Source of the DNA: Xestospongia bergquistia | Taxonomy: Eukaryota; Porifera; Demospongiae; Haplosclerida; Petrosiidae | DNA: 64,000 nt | Assembly (NCBI GenBank): GCA_963965975.1 | Contig: OZ014412.1 | Location: 11,141,849 to 11,205,848, forward strand | Direction: 5' to 3' | Made by a program: the position numbers and the translations under genes | The notes under the pieces: model-generated | The model's database searches: none | Told to the model about the DNA's origin: nothing | Seen by the model: only the letters and a program-made list of their open reading frames with translations | Part shown: piece by piece, positions 28,001-37,470 of the stretch | How the letters are laid out: each line of letters opens with the position of its first letter | Numbering within the stretch: the stretch's first letter is position 1

Positions 28001-31000
28001 GATTATTATTGAAGTATAATCTTACTATTACTTTCTTTACTGTTGTATAATTTGTATGTGTATGCAATTTAATGTTATGATTTTAATTACTTTGTTTACT
28101 GTATTGTTTTCTTTCTATTTTATGATGCTGTGATTATTTTTTACCATGGCCTTGATAACTTAATAGCTGGTAAGTATCATACTTACATCAGTTATACCTA
28201 TTTTATTAGTACTTTATTTTAGCTATATGATGATTCCAATATAATACATGTACAGCAGTATGTGTATGTAATATAGATAATATACAGATGTTATGATATC
28301 TATCTATACTGATTATTATATATTATTATGTTTATTATGATAATTCTTAGGAAGGACACAGTCCTGTCATGTTAGCAGCAAGTAGGGGACACAAAGACAT
28401 CGTTTTGATGCTAATAGGGAGAGGAGCCAATCTAAATCTTGTTAACGAAGTAAGTATGTATTTGTTTGTTATTGTTAGTATTTTATTGCTACTCATTTTT
28501 TAAAAGTTATCAACAATACTTGACATAGTATTGAATGTAGAAGTAATTTTAAAAACATAACAAAATAGTGAATGTCATAATTTGTGTAGTTCATTTCAAA
28601 ATGTCATAAGGTTTTATTACATCATGTACCGAACTAATATCATAATATTATGAAGTAGTTCTCAATTAAGTTTTTGATCATAAGATTGATTAGTAGGCAA
28701 GAAAAGATGCCAAATAATGTGTACATGAATATGACCTTGTTCACTTGTTGTTTAAGAATATCAGGACAATCCACCTACATCCACCTGAATGTCTGGCTGT
28801 ATTGAAAAGTAACATACATATTATTATTCTAAATGCAGGCCATTGTGGAGTAAGACTTAGCTTCTATAATGCCACTTTTAAATTTCTTTTGTTATGTCTA
28901 TTATAATACTGGAAATTAAATATATATGGATACCAGTTAACAACATGAGTACAATCATGTAGTACTAAGTCTAAATAAAGGAGTATACTAAAACCAAAGA
29001 ATATCATCATGAACATATTAGAATTAAATAAAGTGATGGTATGTAATTGTTATAACTTTGTTATAACATTTGTGTCAGGTAATATCTTCATTTGACATCT
29101 ACATCTATTGTTAACAATTGGTTGAACTGTACACACATATACCCATGTTATGAAACATCAGTTCTTTAGATTTTAATTTTTTGTTTGATGTTTTTCAACA
29201 GTGGAAATCTTGTTTAGGACAGTGTCCTTGTAAAGATTACTTATATCTGCCTCCTAGTAGCCACCAAGTAAATCAGTTTACATTGTTCAATGCAGTATTT
29301 GTACTTTAAACTTCAAAGCTACATATAATTATAGCAATATTGATGTCTATTGATCAGATTATTAGTGATCCTTCTTTTCTGTTACAATAGGCTGGGTGGA
29401 CAGCTCTTCATTTTGCATCATATAAAGGCCACACAGCCATTGTTGAAGCATTAGTTCATAATGGTGTTGATATCAACACTGTCACTACTGAGGTAATTTA
29501 TATAATAATAAAAAAGCGTTTTTTTTGTTAATGTGAAAGCTCTGACTGGCAGATCACTGTTTAATAAGGATTAGTTTTGTAATTGTAAAAGATCTTTACC
29601 TGACATTAACAAGTTTTATATATTATAATTGTACAAAATTTTAAATTAGGTAGCAGTTCAAAGAAGTTGATATTAGTATTAACATGAAAACTAGTGAGTT
29701 TTTTGACAGCAATTGTATTTAAAATCACAGCCTATAACATTTGGTGAAAAGTTTATGCTTTTTACGAAATATTATGTTTGATTTTATGGCTCATTGTTTT
29801 GTCATGTCCTTGCAAATTTGAATGATAAGTTCTATTTGTCATGCTACTATAGTAAAGATTCAACTTTCCTTTATTTTCATGATAAAAATTTGATATTGAA
29901 AACAACTGTATTAAAACAAAGTCAATGTCATATTATTACGAAGTTAATGTTATGAGACTTGTGCCAACCAATTTATATTATCATGTAAACTTCAAAGTAT
30001 GTGATTGAAGTAAAAAAACTATAATTAATTCTTACATACTTAACTAATAACAACCAAATTTACTATGTATTCATGTATATATTAGCATTGGTTTGAGATT
30101 GAGTTGGTAATCTTGGCACATCTGCTAATAAGATTTTTTGGACTACATGTTTTGTGTGTGAATATATTTGCTTTCATTGTTTTATTGTATTGTTTCATGA
30201 GACTTACCAAAAAAAATTGATCTGCATGCATTGACTACCCACATGCATTGTAATTAATTAGTTTTAATATGCCAAAATATTAAGTGTGACTATCTGTACT
30301 TGTAGATTATACTACTGTGTAGCTTTTTGGCAACCACACTCATTTTTAAACTGTTTTTATTACTTATACCATAGGTTATAAACTACTAATTAAGATTATA
30401 ATAAGCCATTTGTAATAAAATGTACTCTAAATCTATGTTGTATGTAAACTAAGTATTCTTGTTGAGATTGAGATCTTTTTCATAATTAACAAATCCAAAA
30501 AATTGCACAATTATTATCATTTATGTATTTATCTTTTTATTTTCATTACATATTATATTACAGCAAGGGATGACAGCACTCATGATTGCTGTTAGCAAGA
30601 ACTATACAGATATTGCACTTTTTCTGATTAAGAGTGGCTGTTCTGTTGACATTGCAGATAATGTAAGTTGTAGCACTACTTCACAAAGTAGATTGTGATA
30701 TTTTACCTACTGTAATGAACTATTGCAAGATCTCAACTTACTGGAACTTGATGACATGTAAATTACAAGCAATTAGTCAACATAAGATGAAAAGAACAAC
30801 TTCAACAGGAAATTAGAGATTAAAGTATAAGTTGTTCTATTTTAAGCAAATTGCTATATCAGAATTACTAACAACCATTAGCATAGGGCATAATGTAAAC
30901 TAAGTATTCTTGTTGACATTGAGATCTTTTTCATAATTAACAAAACCAAAAAAATGCACAGTTATTATCATTTATGTATTTATCTTTTTATTTTCATTAC

Positions 31001-34000
31001 ATATTATATTATAGGAAGGGAAGACAGCACTCATCATTGCTGTTAGCAAGAACTATACAGATATTGCACTTTTTCTGATTAAGAGTGGCTGTTCTGTTGA
31101 CATTGCAGATAATGTAAGTTGTAGCACTACTTCACAAAGTAGATTGTGATATTTTACCTTCTGTAATGAACTCTTGAAACATCTCAACTTACTGGAACTT
31201 GATGACATGTAAATTACAAACAATTAGTCAACATAAGATGAAAAGAACAACTTCAACAGGAAATTAGAGATTAAAGTATAAGTTGTTCTATTTTAAGCAA
31301 ATTGCTATATCAGAATTACTAACAACCATTACAATAGGGCATAATTTAAGTTGTTCTATTTTAAGGAAATTGTGGCCATTGAAAAAAGTTGATGTTATGT
31401 TTTACATCGGCACACTTTTCTAAACTTGAATTCAGTGTGGCCAAATGTTATGTAAGTGTGGTGTAATATACAGTAATAAAATTTGTACCCTAACTCTTTG
31501 GAATAAAGTGTAAAAATTTTGTTTATGATTAAAGTTTATAACTGAATACCTACATGCTACACATACAAATTGCTATATCAGAATTACTAACAACCATTAA
31601 GATAGAGGATAGTGTAGATATATATTAATAAAAATACTAAAATTGGTATACATATCATTTGTCACATTCAACATTATAAATATTACAAGTTAGATACTAT
31701 GTACTTTATCATTAAACTATATTGATATTCAAAGTCATTATATAAATAAAATGCATTGTTGCTACATTAAAAGTAATTTTCACATTTTACTTGCTATATT
31801 GTCTTTATGTTCTCAGAACAAGGACACAGCTTTGCATTTTGCTGCTCTTCATAACAATGTTGATGTTGTTGCTTGTATTTTTAATTGTACTGTTCACATT
31901 GATGTGAAGAACAGGGTGAGTATAAGTTATATATTGAGAACTGCTCTTTATACATAATAAGTATGTTATAAATTACGTTTATGTTGTATAAATTTTAGAT
32001 AATTAAAATTCTAAAGCATTATTGTCTGTTATATTATGCCAATAGATTGTTTTCTTCTGTAAATTAAATTTATTTATTTGTGATTAAGTTCTATCTACTG
32101 TGTATGTTAAGGTCTATTTTCAAACTGCTCTTTTTCATTGAAAGATGATGGATTAAAATGAGGCATGGCCAGTTTAAAAATTTCCAAATTTAAAACAGCA
32201 GTTCAAAATTCTAAGGAGAAGCTTGACTTAGTAGCTGTGGTGATGGCATGCACAAGTTTTAAATACACTTTGCATTCTTTAAGACTATATTATATTTGAA
32301 AAGCATCCACGTGGCTGACTCAATTCCATATAACTTAATAAAGACTATTCCATTATAAACATGTATCTAGCTAATGTGTCCTGAAAGTTGCAAACATTTG
32401 AGTATTTATTTTTCAGGTTTATGTTAATTGAATTGGAATGTTAAGATTCTCTCTAAATTTGTTTTGAATATATATTTATAAATAAAAGAGCTGTAATAGA
32501 TCATAATTATAATATTAAATTATGTCTCACTATATACAAGTGTTCATACATGAAACACTGGGAGCTCATTTATCCTGTGATGACTAATTCTGTGTAAATT
32601 TATTTTTTGCTTTTGTTTTGGAAATAACACTGAAATTAACTAACTGAATTATGCTACATGTATGTAAACATGTATGTTTTTGAGATATTGATATTCATTT
32701 TCTAATAGATAATAAATTTTAGCATAGACAAATAGAATTTACTGATTAATTGATTTGTAAGATGATCTTTTATTTAAATGTATCTTTTTATGTATACTTA
32801 TCAACTGGATAGGAGGCATTAAAAGTGCAATTATGAATTGATGACATGTGATCCGGCATATCATTTTCAAAAATCCCTTATTCCTATCTCCTTAACAAAA
32901 TTTAGCAATTTATTCATCACAACAGTCTATAATTTATTTACTACACTATAATGTAAATACTATAGACCTTTATTACTATTCTATCTTGCATAGAGTGGTA
33001 ATACACCACTTCACAATGCTTGCTCCGAAGGCTCCACTGGTGTCATCAAATTTTTATTATCCTCTGGAAAAGTTGATCCAATGTCAATGAACAACAATGT
33101 ACAAGCACCAATGGAACTTGTTCCTCACTACAATACCAATCGTTTTGAGATTTTAAAAATGTTTACACCATTTCAACAGTGTCAAGCTGACTTCCCTGTG
33201 GAATCCTATAGCAAAGTATTTGTCTGTGGCGACACTTCTGTTGGGAAAAGTTCTCTTGCTAAGGTTATCATGGAACGAGCAAACAAACCACCCAGTTACA
33301 ATTTTGATACATCCGAATGTGTCACAGTAGAACCACTAACAGCTGGTATTGATGCACATACATTCACAAGCCATGAAGTAGGAAATGTTGTCCTCTATGA
33401 TCTTGCTGGTCATAGGGAATATTATAGTAGTCATGCTGCTGTCCTTGAAAATCTCATGTTGAGCTCACCTGCTGTATTTTTGATTCTTTTCAAGCTGATT
33501 TTAAACAAGGAGATTATACTAAAGGATCTTCATTACTGGTTTATGTTTATTGAAAACATTAGTAAAGCAATGAAGAGCTCAATGAAATCACAAATCATTG
33601 TTGTTGGTAGTCGACTGGATGAGCTGACTACTAGTGTTGACCTAATCCGGAGATTGGTTGATGGAATTGCTAAGAAGGCTATACGTTCACAAGAATACCA
33701 TGGGTTTCTACCTATGGAATGCCATCGTCCAGGAGGTAAAGGAGTAAAAGAATTTATTTGTATGCTTTCTGAGAGCTGTAAAGTTGTTCTTGATCGATCC
33801 AACAAAATCAGCTTTTATTGCCACGTCCAGTACTCCTTCTTACGGCTTCTTAAAAAAGTGGCTATTAGTTTAGAAGAGCTATGTGCATTGTTAAAAGAGC
33901 ATAATGATCCTTCTCTTCCATCAGAAATATCAGTTTTAATAGAATTTCTGACTACTTTAAGTGACAAGGGTCTTATATTATTCCTCAGAAATAAGGAAAG

Positions 34001-37000
34001 TAAAAGTTGGGTAATAATTGACAAAACAGCTCTTCTCAAAGAAGTTAACGGTGTCCTATTTGCCCCAGAGGAAATCAGGCGTGTTTATCGTAATATTGCT
34101 AGTAATACTGGCATTGTACCTCTATCAGTTCTTAAGGAAGCTTTTCCTAATTATGATATTGATATGTTAGTAGGATTTCTTAGAACTCTACAATTCTGTC
34201 ACATTATTGAATCAAGTGCACTTGATTGCCTTGAAACTAACATATCAACAGCAATACCTATGCCATTTGATGAGCTTCTATTTTTTCCTGCTCTCATCGA
34301 TGCTAAACCACCTACTGATATCAATATAAAGAATGGATTAGGATGGTGTCTATGGTGTCCTGATCCTTATGAGTTCCTGTCGACTCGATTTCTTCATATA
34401 CTTCTTCTTAGCCTTGCCTATATCTATTGCCTCCCCCTCCCACCTCAAAGAATACCAGGTAAACTTTACATAGGTAATCCAATTGTTGAAGTGTTAGCTC
34501 GTCTTTGTAATATATGGACTAATGGTATATATTGGGAGAAAGAAGTTAATTTTAAGTTTTTTGTTGAAGTATCTGAGCACAATCGATGTGTTACAGTACT
34601 TGCTTCGAATAAAGAGAAGACTGAAAGTCGCAAAGTTTTTAACTCAGTTATTAAGATCATTCTGAGTCTTAAGGACCAACTATGTTCGTGTACAAGTGAC
34701 GAGTACATGGTTGCACCTAATGAAGTAGCTAATGCTCATACTCTTGAGGTATGTCAACGTACACTTTATTCCATGGAAGATGTTGCTGTGGGTATTCTTA
34801 CTAAAGTTGACATTAAGAAACCTAACAATGTTCACATTGAAGATATAGTAGGCAGTAAAGATACATTTTTTCAAATTGCTCCCTTAGTGACCAAAGCGCT
34901 ATTCAGCCCAAGTAATGCTGAGTTACCAGTCCAACAAGATTATCTACAACACATTGAAGACATGTGTGGTGTATCTTTTTTATCTTCTGTTGAATGAACT
35001 TATGGATCTATAAGGGAGCATTGTAGCCAATTCAGCATATTTGCTGGACGCAACCCTTTGGTAAGTGAGTTATTATTACTTTTAGTATACATTTTTGCAA
35101 TGTACAAGTCATTTAGTTTTGAAGATATTATATTAATTCCCTTTTATATAATGTACAGGATCTTGCCTCCCCATCATTAACTGAAGATGTCATAGAACAA
35201 GTCTCTAAACCTCTTCTTGAGAAAATACACCAAGGTTTGTCTAATTTGTTTATTGATCATTTTACGTATTATGAAAATAGAATCTGATAACACAGCTGCT
35301 AGCTCAACTGATCCTGTTTCTTTAAGTAATAAAATAATCATTATCAATAAATTAATTACTGATATTTTTTATTTATAAAGGAATTACACCTCACATTGCA
35401 GGTGTATGTCCTACTTTAGCAGTAGGAGGTATATTAGGTGAGATCTTAATTAAGTCATATGCTTGACATGTTTGTTACAAACAACCAATAGCTATTATTA
35501 AACTGTCAAACATTGAAATATATTTGTATACTTTGTCACATTTATAGAAGGTTTGTTTGATGTAGTGGAATGATGTCATAGCTTTATGATAAACTGCTAA
35601 GCACTATCTTTATGTGAAAGAGTTATTGTGTCCACAATCTTCATGATCATTATTAGGACTAATTTAATGAATATGCTATTGATTTACATTATACTTAAAA
35701 GAGAACTATCATTTCACTTCCCTATTCATTATTAAGATATCATGTTAACTATATTATGTAGGGAAAGAACCAAAAAAAATTGATCTCCAGCCCATCCTTG
35801 GTGACATAGAAGAAGCCCCCCCTAAGAAAGCATACCAAAGTTGGTTTTAAATTGTATTATTATATTATACATTATCTCATAGGGTCTGAAAATTCAGAAC
35901 TAACTATTAGTGACACTACTACTGTAGAAGAGAATAAGTTGGGTGAGATTTCTTACTTATGTAGTGAAATCAATATTAATTTCAATATGATGTTTTGTCA
36001 TTAAGCTTAATGTATTGGGAAAGGTTTGAAAAATTGTCCATTGCCTTTCTACTATATTGCTTTCAAATAACCATTAAAGTCACTTGATAGACTTATTTAG
36101 GTACCTACTTACTATTACTGAGTGTCGAGTGTAGAGTATTGAGCTACAAAGTTCATAGAATAGTTGTTCCTTATAAATGTCAAACCTCAACTGTTTATTC
36201 ATCTGTACAAATTATCTATAATCATTATTCATTAACATATATCATTATTAAAATTATAACCAAGTATGTGCATTACACATAGTGGATATGCATTAAACCC
36301 TAAACTCTGGACAACCTTAACCCTAAACTCTTAATATGCATTCTTAGTAGCCTAAAGAAGTTTCACTTGCAAAACATGACTGTCAAATGTACACCATTTG
36401 ATTGGTCAAATGAAGAGTTCTTTGGTAACATGATTAACAGTACTTGTGTGCTATTTCATTTGCATTATGATGTTGGTATTTAGAATATTATATATATGTC
36501 TATATTTATAAGATTGTTACTCTAATATTAAAATGTCAGATAAAATCATTGAGAAATATGTATCTCCTTCACTAGAGATGCTTTTAAATCAACAACCAGA
36601 CTTGAAAGAAATAACTAACTTTGCTCGAACTGATAAGTGGTATCAGTTGGGTATACAACTAGAACTGGATGGTGTGGATCTAGCTGGATATACTGACATG
36701 GAACATACGTATCAATTATGGATTCAACAAAAAGCTAAAGATGCAACTAGGAGGAATTTGTTAATTGGTTTAAGAGCTATAAGACAGAATAATGTGGCAT
36801 GTCAATACGAAGATTATTTAAAGAGATTTCTTGTTAGTTTTTTATAATAGTTATTTACCTTGCCATGCCTGTGGTTTTAACACCATCTCTTTATTCGCAC
36901 AAATTGAATATGTGATTATTATATAGGATTGTCTTCACTCAGATAATCCTGTTGCCTATTTTATTCTATGCAGTGGTAGCCTGGCAATAAAATCACTTAG

Positions 37001-37470
37001 TGTAATTCAGCAACTACTGTGACGAAGGTTCTATACATTAGTGCTTATCGGTTATTATAGTATTCTTTTTGTTGAATTATGGAATTAATAGTTTTTTTTT
37101 GTGAAAATCTACGTATAGTTAATATCACTGATATTTGTAGTTAAGAATGTAAATCATTTTGTACAGGAACCAGAAAATGAAGGCACTCAAGAATATACAA
37201 AGGATGTTACTATTTTACACATAACAGAACCAAATAGTAAGTATGTAGACATTAATTACTTATTCTTGTTCTTGGCTATAATCTTAAATGATTGACTGTT
37301 AGAAATAATTTAATGACACTATACTATATCTTTAATCACTAAAATGTCATCTTATAAACAAGATTTGTAGTTCATATTTTTTGAATTTTTATTATATATT
37401 TTTTTATTTTTACGATTTTGTAGTGTCTCAAGAAGAAGGAGCAACTGCTAACTCAAGTATTATTTCTTGA
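5036..37470 (+). CDS. Ankyrin-repeat / ROC-COR GTPase / Death-domain gene, interrupted by an in-frame TGA
   Basis: A multi-exon gene assembled by eye from splice signals and reading phase. Exons: 5036-5045 (tentative), 7009-7193, 8383-8484, 19092-19190, 20134-20235, 22934-23032, 23977-24078, 28351-28449, 29391-29492, 30564-30662, 31015-31113, 31817-31915, 32994-35060, 35159-35234, 35381-35437, 35762-35839, 35883-35942, 36540-36832, 37167-37236 and 37424-37470. The order is about 11-12 ankyrin repeats, a ROC GTPase (intact GDTSVGKS P-loop), a COR domain, a short variable linker and a Death domain. This resembles the C-terminal two-thirds of DAPK kinases without a kinase, and suggests a cytoplasmic signalling scaffold. 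All junction phases agree, giving 1,315 codons with stop, but TGA at 34995-34997 lies in frame. It could be a pseudogene, a polymorphism, a sequence error or two genes. Confidence 0.7.
7009..7193 (+). CDS. Exon: ankyrin N-cap with internal short repeats
   Basis: Acceptor TTTACTTTAG, donor GTAAGT, entry after one base of a codon. It encodes a repetitive lead-in with three INS[I/T/V]KE(E/G)NLS-like heptad-scale repeats. An ankyrin second-helix/loop segment ending GVNVNATDN follows. Triplication of a short block (LINS.KEENLSK) suggests local slippage duplication inside the exon. Confidence 0.7.
8383..8484 (+). CDS. Exon: ankyrin repeat (34 codons, copy 1)
   Basis: Encodes DGWVALHHATHQGHTNIVEA and the following loop NNGADIN, an ankyrin repeat, between an ACAATAG acceptor and GTAATT donor, phase 0-0. 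It is a diverged homologue of the three near-identical exons at 20134, 23977 and 29391. Confidence 0.85.
8838..18420 (+). repeat. Intronic ~143-bp tandem repeat array 1
   Basis: Dozens of head-to-tail diverged copies of an AT-rich unit with period about 142-144 bp, judged from successive GTAAGTATGATATAATGTAG blocks. Nearly every unit carries ATAATATAATAG, three variable bases, then GTAAGTATGATATAATG. A non-satellite spacer at about 9290-9545 recurs at about 20455-20705 and 24295-24540. The array lies wholly between the ankyrin exons at 8383 and 19092. The short antisense open frames across it are just its translation and are not genes. Confidence 0.93.
18780..18930 (+). repeat. Diverged solitary repeat unit next to ankyrin exon
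   Basis: A diverged single copy of the ~143-bp unit outside the array. It keeps TTTGTTTACTGTATTGTTTT, TTTTATGATG and the core TTAATAG-CTG-GTAAGTAT (core triplet 18908-18910). Matching solitary copies lie at about 22620-22770 and 28030-28185, each about 180-200 bp before a 33-codon ankyrin exon. Confidence 0.7.
19092..19190 (+). CDS. Exon: ankyrin repeat (33 codons, copy 1)
   Basis: Encodes SSPVMLAARRGHIDIVLMLI then GRGANLN, a canonical ankyrin repeat. Acceptor ATTCTTAG, donor GTAAGC, phase 0-0. It is the most diverged of three copies; the others are at 22934 and 28351. Confidence 0.88.
20134..20235 (+). CDS. Exon: ankyrin repeat (34 codons, copy 2)
   Basis: Encodes AGWTALHFASYKGHTAIVEA then HNGVDIN, with ACAATAG acceptor and GTAATT donor, phase 0-0. 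The exon and surrounding intron recur almost unchanged at 23977 and 29391. Confidence 0.9.
20705..22260 (+). repeat. Intronic ~143-bp tandem repeat array 2
   Basis: The same satellite family as at 8838-18420, with roughly a dozen units, again between a 34-codon and a 33-codon ankyrin exon. AG-NNN-GTAAG cores are seen in nearly all units. The 3' half closely matches the 3' end of array 3, which indicates a recent block duplication. Confidence 0.92.
22934..23032 (+). CDS. Exon: ankyrin repeat (33 codons, copy 2)
   Basis: Encodes GHSPVMLAASRGHKDIVLML then GRGANLNLV. It appears identical or nearly so to the exon at 28351. Phase 0-0, acceptor ATTCTTAG, donor GTAAGT. Confidence 0.9.
23977..24078 (+). 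CDS. Exon: ankyrin repeat (34 codons, copy 3)
   Basis: The same 34-codon ankyrin repeat as at 20134, with the same splice signals and phase 0-0. Intron sequence on both sides is also duplicated, so concerted evolution or recent duplication is likely. Confidence 0.9.
24540..27690 (+). repeat. Intronic ~143-bp tandem repeat array 3
   Basis: Roughly 20 units of the same satellite between ankyrin exons 23977 and 28351. Some sub-blocks of two or more units are themselves repeated, for example about 25220-25560 and 25790-26120. One unit near 26650 has lost the donor-like GT (GAACTAGG). Confidence 0.92.
28351..28449 (+). CDS. Exon: ankyrin repeat (33 codons, copy 3)
   Basis: A duplicate of the exon at 22934 with the same encoded repeat (GHSPVMLAASRGHKDI), splice sites and phase 0-0. 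Confidence 0.9.
29391..29492 (+). CDS. Exon: ankyrin repeat (34 codons, copy 4)
   Basis: Fourth 34-codon ankyrin exon, matching 20134 and 23977. Similarity continues into the downstream intron to about 29685 and then stops abruptly, marking the edge of the duplicated unit. No satellite array follows this copy. Confidence 0.9.
30564..30662 (+). CDS. Exon: ankyrin repeat (tandem copy a)
   Basis: Encodes GMTALMIAVSKNYTDIALFL then KSGCSVDIADN. Acceptor ATATTACAG, donor GTAAGT, phase 0-0. It is duplicated with flanking intron at 31015. Confidence 0.9.
31015..31113 (+). CDS. Exon: ankyrin repeat (tandem copy b)
   Basis: Encodes GKTALIIAVSKNYTDIALFL then KSGCSVDIADN. It differs from 30564-30662 only near the start. 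Both share several hundred bases of intron, so this is a recent single-exon tandem duplication of about 450 bp. Confidence 0.9.
31817..31915 (+). CDS. Exon: ankyrin repeat
   Basis: Encodes NKDTALHFAALHNNVDVVAC then NCTVHIDVKNR. Acceptor TTCTCAG, donor GTGAGT, phase 0-0. The open frame runs on past both splice sites by chance. Confidence 0.85.
32994..35060 (+). CDS. Large exon: last ankyrin repeat, ROC GTPase and COR domain, with internal TGA
   Basis: Acceptor TTGCATAG. Codons 1-29 form a final ankyrin repeat (GNTPLHNACSEGSTGVIKFL). Numbering from the ATG at 33081, the ROC GTPase has P-loop GDTSVGKSS at about residues 50-58, switch II LYDLAGHREYY with DLAG at about 107-110, and a G4-like VVGSRLDE at about 174-181. 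The COR domain follows from about residue 245, with LSDKGLILFLRNK and SWVIIDKTALL. The frame meets TGA at 34995-34997. After it, 21 more in-frame codons (TYGSIREHCSQFSIFAGRNP) run to a consensus GTAAGT donor at 35061, and the next exon is in phase. ROCO proteins bind GTP and commonly dimerise through COR. This exon would truncate before the Death domain unless the TGA is bypassed. Confidence 0.87.
35159..35942 (+). CDS. Four short phase-1 linker exons of the ankyrin-ROCO gene
   Basis: Exons 35159-35234, 35381-35437, 35762-35839 and 35883-35942. The first opens in phase 0 with DLASPSLTEDVIEQVSKPLL. The rest are phase 1-1. They encode a short glycine/aliphatic piece (AGVCPTLAVGGIL), a charged proline-containing piece (IDLQPILGDIEEAPPKK) and an acidic piece (NSELTISDTTTVEEN). 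One donor is the weak GTTGGT. I recognise no known domain; it reads as a flexible linker between COR and Death domains. Confidence 0.55.
36540..36832 (+). CDS. Exon: Death domain
   Basis: Encodes a Death-fold domain with LKEITNFARTDKWYQLGIQL in helices 1-2, an AGYTDMEHTYQLWIQQ middle and TRRNLLIGLRAI near the end. The exon can be entered at 36540 (TGTCAG acceptor, phase 1, matching the previous exon). Alternatively translation could start at an ATG at 36533 that overlaps that acceptor. Unspliced, the frame ends at TAA 36845-36847. Splicing at GTTAGT (36833) continues in frame to 37167. Death domains recruit partners by homotypic binding in apoptosis or NF-kB-type signalling. Confidence 0.75.
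37167..37470 (+). CDS. C-terminal tail exons of the ankyrin-ROCO-Death gene
   Basis: Exons 37167-37236 (acceptor TTTGTACAG, donor GTAAGT) and 37424-37470 (acceptor GATTTTGTAG, stop TGA). They are in phase with the Death exon and encode an acidic tail (EPENEGTQEYTKDVTILHIT, then SQEEGATANSSIIS). An AATAAA lies at 37749-37754 downstream. Confidence 0.5.

Noticed and set aside
33533..34874. Minus-strand frames across the ROCO exon
   Set aside because: Shadows of the plus-strand GTPase coding exon.
36290..36335. TAAACCCTAAACTC-like telomere motif
   Set aside because: Only two or three imperfect copies in an intron; too few for telomeric sequence.
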